From assembly GCF_000485595.1 (NCBI RefSeq), contig NW_014577296.1:305648-351093 (forward strand): a stretch of DNA of 45,446 nucleotides. Direction: 5' to 3'. The position numbers and the translations under genes are program-made. The stretch is from Priapulus caudatus. Taxonomy: Eukaryota > Priapulida > Priapulimorpha > Priapulimorphida > Priapulidae. Each line of letters begins with the position of its first letter. The stretch's first letter is position 1. The notes beneath the pieces are model-generated. The model saw only the letters and a list, made by a program, of their open reading frames with translations. It was not told where the DNA came from and made no database searches. Shown one piece after another: positions 30,806-43,718 of the stretch.

Positions 30806-33800
30806 TAGCTATCCTTGCAGTTTTTTTGAGGTGCCAACAAATGGATTCGTGTTCTGCGAGTATATTTTTCCGTTGAAATTGAGTACTCCCTCGATTTTAG
30901 GTCACAAAATTAAATGATAATCGCCTGCGCCCACGGCCTATAAAGGACTAGCTGGGCTACCCGGCGATGCCCAGGATAAAGAAGAAAAGAGCTAGAATTT
31001 AGTCTGCCATGATGGCTGTACTGATGTTATTACTGAATTTTAAAATCTTGTCCCGGAAGGAATTTCAATCTTCCTGTTCAGTTCTGCAGCGCTTCTTGGT
31101 ACACAACATTCATTGTCTTTGCCACTTGAGAGAGGATGTATGAGGGTTGTCTGGTTACCCACCTGGAGCACCCCACATGAGAGCTGGCCATGGAGAGACA
31201 TGGCTTGTCTGGTGTATGCGGCATCACTTCTTTCACCGTGTTGCGCGGTTTGGACTCCTGCCTCTGCCGGGACGTCGTGTGCGGCATCACTTTCTTTGAC
31301 AGAGTTGGCGCAGTTCTCTAACGCTTTTTTGCACGTGACCTCTGTGGGCTGGCGGCATCAACTTCTTTAACGTGAGTTGGCGCGTTCTGGACTCTCTTTG
31401 CACGTGGGACCTCTTGTGGTGGATAGCGGCAGTTTACTTCTTTGGCGAGGTTGGCGGCTTTCGGCCATTCTCTGCAACGGCTTGAGCGGCCAGTTTCTTT
31501 CCCTGCAGTTGCAATCCCGTCTCGAAGTGACTATCGCTCCGTCGCATCTGCTATACGAGCCTCAGTGAGTCTGGCCTGAATAATTTAATGTTGAGATTCC
31601 GTGTCCGGTGATCAGTGAAGCCTATTATTTCTATATTCATGTAACTAGACGAGAGGCGCGCCCAGTAGAACATGTAGCATGGTTACTGATGTCCACGGAA
31701 CGGATGACTGAACATCCGGTTCATTATGTGATATATACTTGCTATCTGTATTTCATCAGATAACAGATAGCAACGTATTATGACATACATTATTCACATA
31801 CGGAGGTTAAATCCTCCTTATATGCCGGAGTGTGGCGACTATAGTCTAGCGCTAGGATTTCCTTTTTACTTTTCTGCTGCGCTAGGCATTTCGCTTTACT
31901 TTTGCTGGTCTGTCAGTGTATAGTGGATGCGCTAGATTCCACTTTACTTTTCTGCTGCGCTAGATTCCCTCTTTACTTTTCTGCTGGCGCTAGATTCCTC
32001 TTATTACTTTTCTGCGTGCATGTATTAGTTGGAGCGCGTAAGATTCTTCCTTGAGGCTAGTTTCTGCGCGGCCTGGCTCAGATTCCCTTTGACGTTTTCT
32101 GTCTGCAGTGCGCTAACTATTTTTACGATTCCGACCATATGAAATTTGAGCGTATCCATTTCGTACTTTCGGGATGATCCATTCCTTTCGTGGCGCGGGT
32201 TTGAAATTAAATGGTTGTTTGGGTGCAATGATTTTCAGCCAAAAAGTGGCCGTAAAAATAATATTTACCTACAAAAAAAAATGGCAAAAAGAAGGGAAAC
32301 TCTTTTTTCTCTCTTAATTCCTTTTATAGGCATGTCTTTTTGGCCTTAAAATGTTCATGGCGTCATGTCCGGATTCAACGAGATATATCTGGGCTGTTAC
32401 GGGTCACCTCTCTACAGACACAGAATAAAGCCAGACGGAATCCGCCCATTATGTGTAGGAGATTAGTATCCTTATCATTCCAAAGTTTACCATGTTATGT
32501 CTGATATTTGAAAGCTCAGAATAAATAACTGTTGAAATGTCAAAGCTGATAATTTTAATTGAAATCTTCAATGTAAGCAGTTAGTGGTTGTGAACAGTGT
32601 GTGAACACGAAAAACGCTAATCAGCTATAAATGCATTTAATCCATTTTTTAAACCGGTTGTCCAACAAGATAACCTCAATATTCTGTGCTTGCCAGCCTG
32701 GTGCCTGGCTTAGAGCTGGAATGTAATGGGTCTGGGTGGAAGGACTGGATTGCCATCAGCAACGTCCACGTGCTTTTGAGGTTACTGACTCGAAGGAGGG
32801 TTGCCGTTGCCAGTCTTTTACTCAATATCTCGGCCTGTAGTCTTGGATTCTCATCTCTCAGCATCTAGAGGGAAAGCTTTTCCACCTTTGGTTTCCTTCA
32901 CCGTCCAGTCCTCATACATGCCTGCGTTGACACCATGCTAGGTCCACACTCTTGTAGCAATAACTTGTATATATCTTGCACATCTGTGGCACGCCTCTGG
33001 CATCAGGATTCTGCAACGGACCGCTGATTAAGTGCTCTCTTGCGTCAGTTTCACATTCGGACGCCGCAGCCTCTCTCGCTGACTAACGAATCGATTGCCG
33101 GTGATTCGTCTGAGGAGCTGGGGGGCCCGGTTAGACAGTGTTCGATCACAGAGTTGCTGGTCGCTTGGCTTGCCTAACGAGACTCGGATGCAGCGAATCC
33201 CGGCAGTGTTCGGGTGGGCCGCAACGCTGCCGGCACGTATTCACGAGCGGAGCCAGGCGCTGTGCGAGCGGCGGGGAGCGGAGACTCGCTTGGGGCGTGC
33301 AGTCCCTGGCTGGATGTCGAACGCCACGTGAATAGCATTTTCCTCGTCAGCAAGTAAGGGAACGCCCCGCGTCGTGCTGCGTCGAATTCTGACGCGTCGT
33401 CCAGCGGGGGACGGCGCCGGGTCGTCACGAGGTCACTGGTTCCGATTGCTTATCCTTGCAGTTTTCTCGAGGGTCTGCCAAACAAAGTGGATTCGTGTTC
33501 TTGCGAGTATTTTTCCCCCGGTGAATATTGAGTACGGTCCCTCGATCTTGTAGGTCACACCAAAATTGATATGATAATACTGCCCAACGGCCTATAAAGT
33601 GAATGAGGCTGGCTAGACCCGGCGATGCCCAAGATAAAGGTGAAAAGAGCTAGATATTTAGTCCTGGCCATTGACGGCCTGACTGAGTGCTTTTATGTCG
33701 GATTTATAAATGGCCTGTCCCAACGAATTTCACTTCTGTTCAGTTCTGCAGCGCTTCTTGGTAACAGCACATTTCTTGATCCTTTGCCATCTTGAAGAGG

Positions 33801-35975
33801 ATGTAGAGGTTGTCTGGGTTACCCCACGCCTGCGAGCAACCCACATAGACTGGCCATTGAGAACAGCTGCTTACATGGTGGGCCTTGCGGCATCACTTGT
33901 TATTGACCGGGGGGTTAGGCGCCGTCTGGACTCTCCTCTGCACAGGGCTCCTGGTGGGTTGCGGCATCAACTCACTTTCTTTGACGAGTTGGTGCCGTTC
34001 TCTTGCTTTTAATTTTATATGACCGATTGCCTGGCAGTTACTCTTTGCGGAGTTGGCGCCGTTCTGCTCATCGCTAACGTGCACGTGACCAATCTGGTGG
34101 GGCCTGGGCATACTTCTTTGCGGAGTTTCGCGGCTGTCCGAGACATCATTAATTCCTCTGCAGACGTCTACTTTGACAACAACACAAACACTGGCCAGTT
34201 TGGATTTGCCCGCTTGAGCCACGTTTGAACCTGCGCGAAAGCCCGTCGCATCCGTTTCGGCTATTCTCACTAACGCATTGCCCTAGTGAATCGCTGCCAA
34301 ATAAATTTAAATTTAGATCCGTGTCACCGTGATCAGTGAAACCGATCGTACATGTTATATATGTTCAGTTATTATAGAGACGGCACACACCATAAAACTA
34401 TGTACAATGTTATGATCACGGACCCGATGCACACTGGAACATCGTTAATTGGTATGTGATAGATACGTGGCTGATTTCTGTATATCATCAATCACAGATA
34501 GCACGTATTACTCACATAATCCATAAAACGCCTATAGGCCGAACGTTGTCGACTATAGTCGAGCGTAGGATTTCCTCTTATACTTTTCTGCTGGGCCGCT
34601 ACTGATTCCTCTTGACTTAATTAACCTGCTGCGCTAAGATTTCGCTCTTTACTTTTCTGCTTGCGCTAGGCATTCCTCTTTACTTTTGCTGTCTGCAGTG
34701 CGAGCCTACTTATTTTTTACGTCCGCACTATGAAATTGGAGATTCGATGTCCGTACTTTGCGGATGATCAGTCATTTCGGTTGGAAAAAATAAATGTTTT
34801 TGGTCAAATTTTCAGCCAAAAAGTGGCCAAAAATAATATTTACCACAAAAAAAGTGGAGTTGAAAAAAAAGGAAAATCTCTTTTTCTCCCTTATTTTCCC
34901 CTTTTTTTGGCCTAAAATGGTCGTGGCGTCATGCCAATTCAGAATATATATGTTGGAGTCACCTCTCACAGACAGACGGATCCGGCCATTTATGTAGGGA
35001 GATTAGTATACCTATCATTCCAAAGTTTACATGTTATTGATATTTGAAAGCTCAGAACAAAACTGTGTGAAATGTCAAGCTGTATAATTAATTGAAATCT
35101 TCAATATAACAGTATGGGTTGTGAACAATGAGTGTGAAACCAGAAAACGTAATCAGCACTAAAATGGCATTAATCCCATTTTTTATTCCGTTGTCCAACA
35201 AGATAACCGTCAATATCTGTTGCTGCCACCCTGGTGCCTGCTTAAGACTGGGAATTTAATTCTTCTGACAGCTCAACGTCCCACATGTCTTGGGTTTACT
35301 GCGAGAGGGCGGTGCGGTTCCAGTCTTTACACAATAGCTCCGGGTGTAATGCTAGACTACTCAGCACAAGCGGGAAAGTTTTTCACCCTGGTTTTTCCTT
35401 ACCTCCCCTCAGCTGCCTTGAACAGTAGCACACCCACCTGCGGGTACCGTAGCCAAACTGAATAGCTTCTACGGTGACGCGTTTGCTACAGGAATTCCAC
35501 GAGGCACAGCGGAGAAGCCTCCTGCTCAGTTCAATCGACGCACCTCCTCCGTGATAATCAACCCGTCGGATTGCGGCGGATTCGTCGAGGCGGTGCCCGT
35601 AGACAGGTGCGTGTCGGACCGACTAGAGTTGATTCTCTGCCAGTGCGTTGCAACGAGACTCATCTTCACGAGTCCGTCAGTTGTTGTCGGCCCATGCGCC
35701 TCTGCTAACGCTGCCGGCACACGTATTCAGCGAGCGGGCGATGGCCGGCGGGGCCCGAGGCTGGGTGTGCGATGGCAGTGAGTGAGGATGCGCCTGGTCG
35801 GGCGTCCTGTCTGGGCTTCGGGGATCGAGACGGCAGTGGCAGTGATATTCAGTCTTCGCCGGTCGTGCGAGTCAAGAGGTGAGGGGGGAACGGGCGCCCG
35901 CCGTTCGGCCTCGCGTCGAATCTAGAGACTGTCGTCACCGGGCGCGGGACGGCCGGTCGCTACGAGGTCGAGCGT
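30806..35975. repeat. Two-unit tandem repeat of about 2.6 kb, indel-rich
   Basis: The order is Helitron relic (30,806-31,660), block Y with TTACTTTTCTGCTGCGCTAG repeats (31,660-32,470), block X (32,470-33,440), then a second Helitron relic (33,440-34,390), Y (34,390-35,010) and X (35,010-35,975). The Helitron and X blocks match 19,640-21,310 but with a one- or few-base insertion or deletion every few tens of bases, which destroys all frames. ORFs here are not genes. Confidence 0.85.
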
Positions 35976-36044
35976 GCCGAGTTGCGTTCTATGCCGCGCG
36001 CAGTCTGGCTAAGCAATGTCGGTTGCGCGCGATGATAATGCGGA

Positions 36045-37550
36045 CTACATTACGGGTTGGGGCTGCTGCGGCCTGCGGACTGGGCGGCTGTAGGATGTTA
36101 GGGGTAGGGGTAGCAGCCGGACCCGAAGGGCCGGAGAGAGAGTATGAGGGTGAATGCGGGTGGGAGGCCGACCAGCGGAGGCGGGGATGCACGGGGGTGC
36201 TTGGTACGGTTTGGGTCGTGGGCGGGGGGGGGCTTGGGTCGTGAGCGGGGGGGCTTGGGTCGTGTGTGGTGCGGCTTGGGTGCGCGGTGGGACAGCACAC
36301 CTCTGTAGCTGGTAGCAATCGTAGAGCTGTGACGCGAGAACACTGTCGTTCCGTATCAACTCGTTAAACAGCGCATCGGTGAGTGTCGTGGCGTCGTCGT
36401 GACGACTGAGCGGCGTCACTGTCGCGCAGTCCTTACCCACGTCCGGCGGCGCCCCCTGACACTGCCAACCTTCGTCGCCGAACCGATATATCTTCAGACG
36501 GCTGTCATGCGCAGACGGCTGCGACAAGAGAGCCTTGGGAACGTTCGGATCACGTGCGGTCTCTGGGAAAGTCGAAACAGGGTTGACACTCGCTGCTAAC
36601 GGCACATCGCCGAAAGGTTTCGGAGATTCACACGGCTGAGGACGTGAGGTATATATTTGTAAGATCTCGTTATGTGCCAGACGTCGTTTTCGGCGCTCCT
36701 TTAGCTCAGTAAGCTCATGTGACACATCTCCCGAGGAACGTCGCTTTCGCGCAAACTTTGTTTTTCGCCAGCGATTGCCTGCGCTAGCAACAATTTGCTT
36801 TTTCCTAGCAACGACTGGATCCTTCCTAGCACGTACTTGCTTCTTCCAAGAAACGATTGGATTCTTCCTAGCAACAACTGGATTTCGTTTTGCTCTGACC
36901 CGCTTCTTTTTAGGAGTGCACGGGGATTGTTCAGTGACTGCTGAAGTGGAAGGACCTGATGCTACACCAGTCACGTTCTTCTGCCATTCTTCTGATAGAC
37001 GTTCAAGTACAACAACCGGTTGGTTGGCAGACGGTTTTTTTGTGGGTCCACGACGCGGGTGTTTGATTGATGGTGTTACGCGCTTTACAGTTACAGCTTG
37101 TTGGCTGGCAAGGAGCTTTATTAGAGGCTCGAGTAGAACAGTCGGCTGATTGATCGTTAGCTTCAACAATGCAAGGTTCGAGGGCTTTTCCGCCTCAAGT
37201 TCTGTGTCTGCACACAGTGGCTCCACGATATCAATAGATCGACGACGCTTCGACGACGGTGAGGTATGTGAGGTAAATACTGTTGGTGTGGCACCCTTCA
37301 CCACCTTGAAGCTACCGCTGGGCGTTCGCCTCACGTATTTCTTCTCAAAATGGGCGCTGCAGATCACCAAATATAATCTCTTTCCAGTCTCGAGATCGCT
37401 GAGCGCCTGCTTGTAGACGTACTTCTTTAGGATGGGCCAACGTTCGAATCGGTTTGAGTCGACGACGAACAATCCTATCTCTCGGCTACCGTCCGTGTGC
37501 AAGTGTTCCATACAGTTGACCACAGCACACCGCTTCTTCATAACAGTCAC
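36045..37550 (-). CDS. THAP-domain zinc-finger protein
   Basis: An intronless 501-codon ORF. Residues 8-92 form a THAP domain, the C2CH zinc-dependent DNA-binding fold: C8-x4-C13-x50-C64-x2-H67, the invariant W38-P39, and ATPTVF (87-92) in place of the usual AVPTIF end motif. The start is M1 or M4 (MKKRCAVVNC). Residues about 215-270 are a basic run of near-repeats (ARKxPVVARK), a likely nuclear localisation region. The last 80 residues are Pro-rich, encoded by a G-rich plus strand, and may be intronic: a weak CAGAG|GTGTGC donor lies near 36,300. A nuclear DNA-binding role is inferred from the domain. It is upstream of the POGZ-like gene on the same strand; no link between them is shown. Confidence 0.85.
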   Translation of the reverse strand: MTVMKKRCAVVNCMEHLHTDGSREIGLFVVDSNRFERWPILKKYVYKQALSDLETGKRLYLVICSAHFEKKYVRRTPSGSFKVVKGATPTVFTSHTSPSSKRRRSIDIVEPLCADTELEAEKPSNLALLKLTINQPTVLLEPLIKLLASQQAVTVKRVTPSIKHPRRGPTKKPSANQPVVVLERLSEEWQKNVTGVASGPSTSAVTEQSPCTPKKKRVRAKRNPVVARKNPIVSWKKQVRARKDPVVARKKQIVASAGNRWRKTKFARKRRSSGDVSHELTELKERRKRRLAHNEILQIYTSRPQPCESPKPFGDVPLAASVNPVSTFPETARDPNVPKALLSQPSAHDSRLKIYRFGDEGWQCQGAPPDVGKDCATVTPLSRHDDATTLTDALFNELIRNDSVLASQLYDCYQLQRCAVPPRTQAAPHTTQAPPLTTQAPPRPRPKPYQAPPCIPASAGRPPTRIHPHTLSPALRVRLLPLPLTSYSRPVRRPQQPQPVM

Positions 37551-37850
37551 GAGACGTCACGAGTCCACATCCAACCTGACGTAAGACAAGTGAATCAATT
37601 AGCAACTAGTCAAGCAAAAAAGAACAGCAAATCTACTGGAATTGGCACCCGCAATTCTGCGAAACACGTATCATGGCTGTACGGCGAGACCTTAGCCTAT
37701 GCCTGGTGATATGCTTCAATTCGATCTAGACTCTATTCTAAGCTAAGATTGGGTTATAATACCTCGACTTGTTTTATAATTAATAATAAGAATAATATTG
37801 ACAGAGGTGATAATTTCACCTATTTTATGTCACCCACATGGCATAATACC

Positions 37851-38245
37851 AAGAGCTAATACCTAGAGGCTTGAGTGTACAACGGGAAAACGAGGAAATA
37901 GTGCTATTTTAATAATATTCTACTTTAACGGCAAGTCTAGAATAAGTGCATTGTATTGCATTAAGAAACATTCTTTCCTCTCTAAAATAAGACCAACCGC
38001 TTGTCTCTACGACACTCCTAGGCTGAGATATTTGATCGTAATCATGCTTCCTAGATGCCTCTATGCCGCCTGCTGGCCAAGAAGTTCCCCCACCAAACCG
38101 CGCTGTATGAGATTTGGCTTTTTGGCTATCGTTTTCCGTCACACCGCTTGGAGCGCTGATAATTGACGTCACACGCCCAAATTTGGTACTCTTACTACAC
38201 CACAGTAACTGAGCAGCGTTGTAGAGAATTAATTTATAAAACATG
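37851..38245. mobile_element. MITE relative of the 42.7-kb element
   Basis: It starts AAGAGCTAATACCTAGAGGC and shares ACCAACCGCTTGTCTCTACG and a CCTAGGC(T/C)GAGATAT block with 42,656-42,924. The right end lacks a clear terminal inverted repeat, so the boundary is approximate. Confidence 0.65.
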
Positions 38246-41200
38246 GTCAGCGCAATCAGTACCTCATTAACCGTGCTAGGAAAGAAAGAGATAAAGGCCT
38301 AGGGCATAAATCATCACTGAGCCTTATACTCACTTCAGCTAACCGTTATCAGTAATTAACCTATGAAATGTGGAGATACTGGTGATATATCAGCTTGAAC
38401 CCATCTATGAATTTTTAGTGTACGAGGCTTGGATCTAGCGATACCACGGTTTATATTTCAGTGTCAGCAGCAAGTACGATGATGTAACTTCTGATGTAAT
38501 GGCTGTTAGGCACACCGTACATACTTTATACGCCATATTTTTCGCGTGTACAGATATTTTCGCGAATTCAGACTTAACGGACAATTTCGCAAGTGCCAAA
38601 GTGGTTCATTTCGCGGCCGGTGAATTATGAACTATTCGGTATTATTCACCATGAATTATTCGCATGTTGTTATTTTTGCAGTCGGGGACGTGTTCGCGAA
38701 AATTAAACCACCGCAAAATATACAGCTTATACAGTAGACTGTACCAGCGAAAAAAATACACGGGAGCGGCGAGCGATTTCGCTCCCGTCAGCTTTCAAAG
38801 CGCTCTGGTAACAACAATTACGAGAGCGAAAATTTTGGAAGATACGAGAAAAAATCGCTCCCGTGCCGCCGGCAGCGTTAGAAATTAGTTCCGACCCCGG
38901 AGGCCCAGCCCACCAAGTTTTTATTCGGGCATTAACAATAAGTTTTTATATCGCAGGGGTTAATTATCGTGGGGAGTGAGGGCACGACCAGTGACACCAG
39001 ACATGCACGTAACCAAAGCTGCTAACTGAATTCGTCACTGATTTGTAGAAAGTGAACTATTTTTATTCAGTTAGATATCTAGAAGCAATGTAAACTGTAT
39101 AAACTTAAAGATTCTAGGCACTTGTAACTTTGCGGATGTGCGGCAGCATTGATCTATGCATGGGGGTACCCTGGACTGCGGAGGAGAAAAACGAAAGTAA
39201 AACCTTACCCAGAAGCTCCCGGCATTCCTAGAGATTTCAGTACAAGTCTTTTTTAACATACTCAAAGTAACTAAAAACTCTCTCTGAAGTTCTGAACTTG
39301 CTCAGTCGATGTAAAAATAAAGTTGAAAGATGAAAAGAAATGAAGTAAAAAAAAGAAACTGGAAAATAACCATACTATCATTACCATGATTATAATTCTT
39401 GATTTCCTGTCTTTGTCATGTTACCTGACTATGTGTACTGTGTAGTGCATGTCTGTCTGTGTGAATGAAATTGAATAAGAATATGATTGGTTTCTTAGTC
39501 GAGTGAAATGAGATAAAAAAAATGTGATCGAATGTAATTTGTTGACGATTTCTTAACACTGATAGTCTCATACTGGTGAATGCTGATGAATGATATTAAT
39601 TAGAGTCAGTGCATCAAAATTATGAAAATTTTAACAAAATCATGCTATGAAAAAGTAGCTCTGGCCAAGCCTAAAATAGCTCCCGTAAAAAAAATTACGA
39701 GAGCTCTTTTTTTCCTACAAAATCAAAAAAGAGCTCTCGTAAAAAAAAGAGTAATTTTTAGGCTGGACTGTACCGTGTATGTACTACACGCATTAACCTA
39801 GGCAGCAGCAGTGTGTTAGCCAGAGACCCATATATAGTCGTCTTTTGGACGGCCTACTCTTGGATGAGACGGATGAAATTTGATAGAGACGGCATGAGGG
39901 CGGCCCAATTTCATATATTATACAACTTGTATAACGGACAACAGTGCTTATAGTTATAGGAATATAAAATCATATCAGTTTCCTGTCTTTTTGGCATTTC
40001 AGTAAAACTCATTACAAAGTTACGACATTATAAAGTTGATCAAATTCAAATAGACAGAACAACACTGCGGATTGGAGTAGAAAATGTGCCGATTAGCTTA
40101 TAATTAAATAGAGCTTCGATTATAATTAGAATTTGTATTTATAAGGGACTTACCTTACTTATAATACAATGTTGATAAAATTAATCAATCTGAAAACATT
40201 CCAGAAACGTTCCCAATTACAATAGACTAGGTCTTCAGGCACCGCAGGGGCTACGCGGATAGAGCTAACACCAAACGTAAACACAACAAGACCAAACCAA
40301 TGAGTTTCGGCCCCCTGTCCTTGTTTACCCAGTCTCCAGTCACAAAGCTACTAATGATAACAGATTAACAGATAAGCGGTGACGCCCCTCGAAAGCCACC
40401 GATGATAACCAAAACGCCTTCCATTCGTAAACTCGTCTGTAAATATCCAGGGCTTGAAACTAACCTAAAATGTTCCCTAGCCAGCAGGGCTAGTGACCTG
40501 TAAAATCTACTAGCCCTTAAAAATATCTCCCAGCCCTTACTTTTCTGAAGTGCCGCGCTGAAGCTACGCAGTGAGCAAAATTTTGCCATTTGCGGGGAGG
40601 TGTGGGGGGGGGGGGGGGAGGGTGGATGTGGGTTTTGATTTTAGACGCTCCGAGATACATTCTGCCAAATTCCTTGACTTTGGCTAAAAATGTTAGATTC
40701 AGGCTTAGATTCAGTCTTAATAATATATATATACCACTATATATAACAAGGCTGCGTGCGACACTTCCGAAGCGGGTGGCCCGGTGTGCCCGGGGCCACC
40801 ACAAACTTGATGTCCGGGCCGGGCAAACAGTCTAGTCCACCAAAAAAAATTTCCACAAGTTTAACAAAATTTTTTGGTGCCCAGATCAGGCCACTGAAAA
40901 TGTTCGTCAAAAGTGTCTATGTGATAAAAATAATTATGTTTCTCACCGTCCCTGCCTTGTATTCTGCATTCAAAAGGAGAGCGAGCACTTCGCGGGAGCG
41001 ACCGGTTGCAACACGTAGACGCACGTGCAGCATTCTACTCTAACCGTCGACGGGCATACACGGGCGCACAGGATTTTTGATTCCGTTCCTCAACTTATGC
41101 GGGCTGCAACCAAGCCACTGTTTGGTTAGACTGGTATCCGGCCTCACGCTCTGCTAGACAATTGCTTACAGCCGGCTCGTGCAAACGAACAGTCGGTCCG

Positions 41201-42655
41201 CCCGAACGCCGACAGTCCAGCCCAGAGGTCATCAAAATCTGAGCGGGCGCATTATTTTGCTAAGCTGCCCGAGCAATACATTTGATACATTCGTATCAAG
41301 CGAGCGTCTACCAAACAATGCGTCTAGACAATGACGCCTGTCTGCAGTGTACGTGTTGGAGCGTAATATGGTACAACTGAACGCGAGCGATGCCACTGCC
41401 AGTTGTCGAAGGCAAACAATGTGTCATTACATAAAAAATGATGAAAGTGTTCTTCTCCTTTTTTCGTCTCGATGGTAGTTATTGTGTTCAAAAATTTTAA
41501 AAATGTACCGGGACACACTGCATGCCCCGGGAAGCGGTCGGTACGGGACGACCGGCGGGAACCACATGGGTCCGCAAAATACGGGACATCTGGTCACCGT
41601 CCTTCCTTCCCCTGATGTGCTAGCCATAGGCTGCATCCTGGTGCTCACCTGTTTCGGGATGCCCGACAGCGGAACTGCCAGGGTTCCGAAAGCGTTCGCG
41701 TAGACATACTGAATCTATCATGAAGACTGATTCAGTCATTTGTATCCGAAGCGTACACCTAGTTAGTGCTTTGTGAAGTTTATTTATATGCATTTTCGTC
41801 TGTCTCATTTAGCAGCAACGAAAATATTGAACTAGTCTTAGAGCAGGAGCTGGCTTTTTCCTTTTTAAATGCCATGCGTACCGCCAGGCTTACTTTTGTT
41901 TTATATAATTAGGCCTTCTAATCTCCATCTTATTAAAACTTGCAAATATTTTATTTTTTCAACGCATGTTTTCAAAGCCTGCCAAGAGCATTTTAACTTT
42001 CATCGAACGATAAATGTATAAATGTTTTATTTTAACATGAAAAGCAATGTGTTGTTTGTTTTTATTACAGTTAGCTTTGTTTTTATATATTTGCATGGCT
42101 CTGCTGACTTTGATCTTCTGAACAGTCTGACCTGATGCGATAGCATGTGCACGCGCGTGTTTAGATAAGATAATTGAGTGAAAGTAGAAAAATGGTATGC
42201 AAGATTCCTGGTGAAAATTTTGATGCCCGTTGGAATGGATAATTGCCAAATAGTATGCCTCAATCATCATATGTCAGTGTGTGCATTGTGTGGGGGTTTT
42301 GGTTTAACCAGCGACTTGTGCAAGTGCACAGAACGAGACGCGCAAATTTAGCAAAAATATACAATACAGAGTTGAAGAAGAAGAGATTTATAATGTTTTT
42401 TCTTTGTTTTTTTTTGCGGCTGCGCACCAGGATTTTCCCATGTTTCGGGCCCAGCCCACAAAAATTGAAAACATCAATGATTTTGGATGGGCCGCGATGG
42501 CGGCCGACTGAAAAAAAAGTTAAGTGTCGAGGCCTGTGATATATATAAATATAGTATAATATATATATATGACTATATTATAAATATATAGTATATTATA
42601 GTATAAATATATATACTAAATAATATATAATATATTATATAATACTATTAATCAA
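38246..42655. other. No gene recognised; repeats
   Basis: Short ORFs only, none with a recognised domain. The stretch includes a TTCGCG-rich part (38,530-38,720), a hairpin CGGGAGC...GCTCCCG (38,760-38,790), the foldback at 39,664-39,766, and a G-run (40,602-40,620). Confidence 0.5.
39664..39766. repeat. Foldback inverted repeat
   Basis: GCCAAGCCTAAAA...TTACGAGAGCTC at the left pairs with GAGCTCTCGTAA...TTTTAGGCTGG at the right, giving a long imperfect hairpin with a short A/T-rich loop. Probably a small foldback transposon. Confidence 0.75.
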
Positions 42656-42924
42656 AAGAGCTAATAAATACCTAGTGCTACACGGAAAATCAAGTGCCTA
42701 TTTTACGGCAATATTATTCTACTTTGTATGCGGTTCTAGACTAAGTTCATGGTATTGCGTTAAGCAGCATTCTTTGCTCTCTAAAATCAGACCAACCGCT
42801 TGTCTCTACGATACTCCTAGGCCGAGATATTGGCCTCCCACAGGCCTCAGTAGAATAATATTGCCGTGAAATAGTACTATTTTCACGTTTTTCCGTTGTA
42901 CACTCTAGGTGTTTATTAGCTCTT
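42656..42924. mobile_element. MITE with about 65-bp TIRs
   Basis: The left AAGAGCTAATAAATACCTAG...GGCAATATTATTCT and the right inverted AAGAGCTAATAAACACCTAG...GGCAATATTATTCT match over about 65 bp. The interior shares ACCAACCGCTTGTCTCTACG with two other copies. Noncoding. Flanks are AT-rich, so the target duplication cannot be read. Confidence 0.85.
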
Positions 42925-43429
42925 GATATATATACATATATATACATCAGTATTATTTATAAGAGCAGAATAATTCCTTATAGTAACGATTAGAACTATT
43001 AGTCAGTCTACGGAAATATGAAAGTTCATGTTTAATTTGAACCGTTTAATTTGTGACTATCTCTACTACTCTAGTAATTCTCTACTACAAGTACAGAGTT
43101 TCTTAGTAATAGTAGTTATAGTACAAGTACAGTATAGAGTTATAAGTTGAGTTATCCTGTTTGTGTTAGTTTGAGATTTGTAGAGTTGTATTGGTTAGTT
43201 GACTGAATATAAGCCACATAGAAGCGTGTTATGCTAGTGTTAGGATGCATCCTAAGTTCATGAACATCGTATTATAAAACGGTTAGAATACCAGTTACAA
43301 GAATGTAGGTTTAAAGAATGTTAGTTATTGTTACAGCTGGCCACATTAGCACATTTGTATATGCCACACATTGCGAAAACGAATTGTGGTCAGTGCTTAG
43401 GCCTAAATATCCATGAACCGGGTGGCCTG

Positions 43430-43718
43430 TAGGAGGCATGAATGATTACGATCCAATAATATCTCAGCCTAGGGGTGTTCTAAAGACAAGCGGTTGGTCT
43501 TATTTTAGAAAGGAAGGAATGCTTCTTAATGCATGCAATATACCATATGAGCATACGACTATGAGCAATATATGTATATAATATATTGAAGCATGAACTT
43601 ATTCTAGAAATGTTGTTAAAGAAGAATGATATTAGTATTATCGTAAAATAGCACTATTTCCCCGTTTTCCCGTTGTACAATCTAGGTATTAACTATTGAA
43701 TAACGTACCTCTTGATAC
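43430..43718. mobile_element. Third copy of the long-TIR MITE, inverted
   Basis: It contains the reverse complement of the shared interior (AGACAAGCGGTTGGTCTTAT) and a right end CCGTTGTACAATCTAGGTAT. The left terminal repeat is not preserved. Confidence 0.65.

Noticed and set aside
31078-35780. Short ORFs in the 31-36 kb array as genes
   Set aside because: They are fragments of the Helitron relic and of block X broken by dense small indels.
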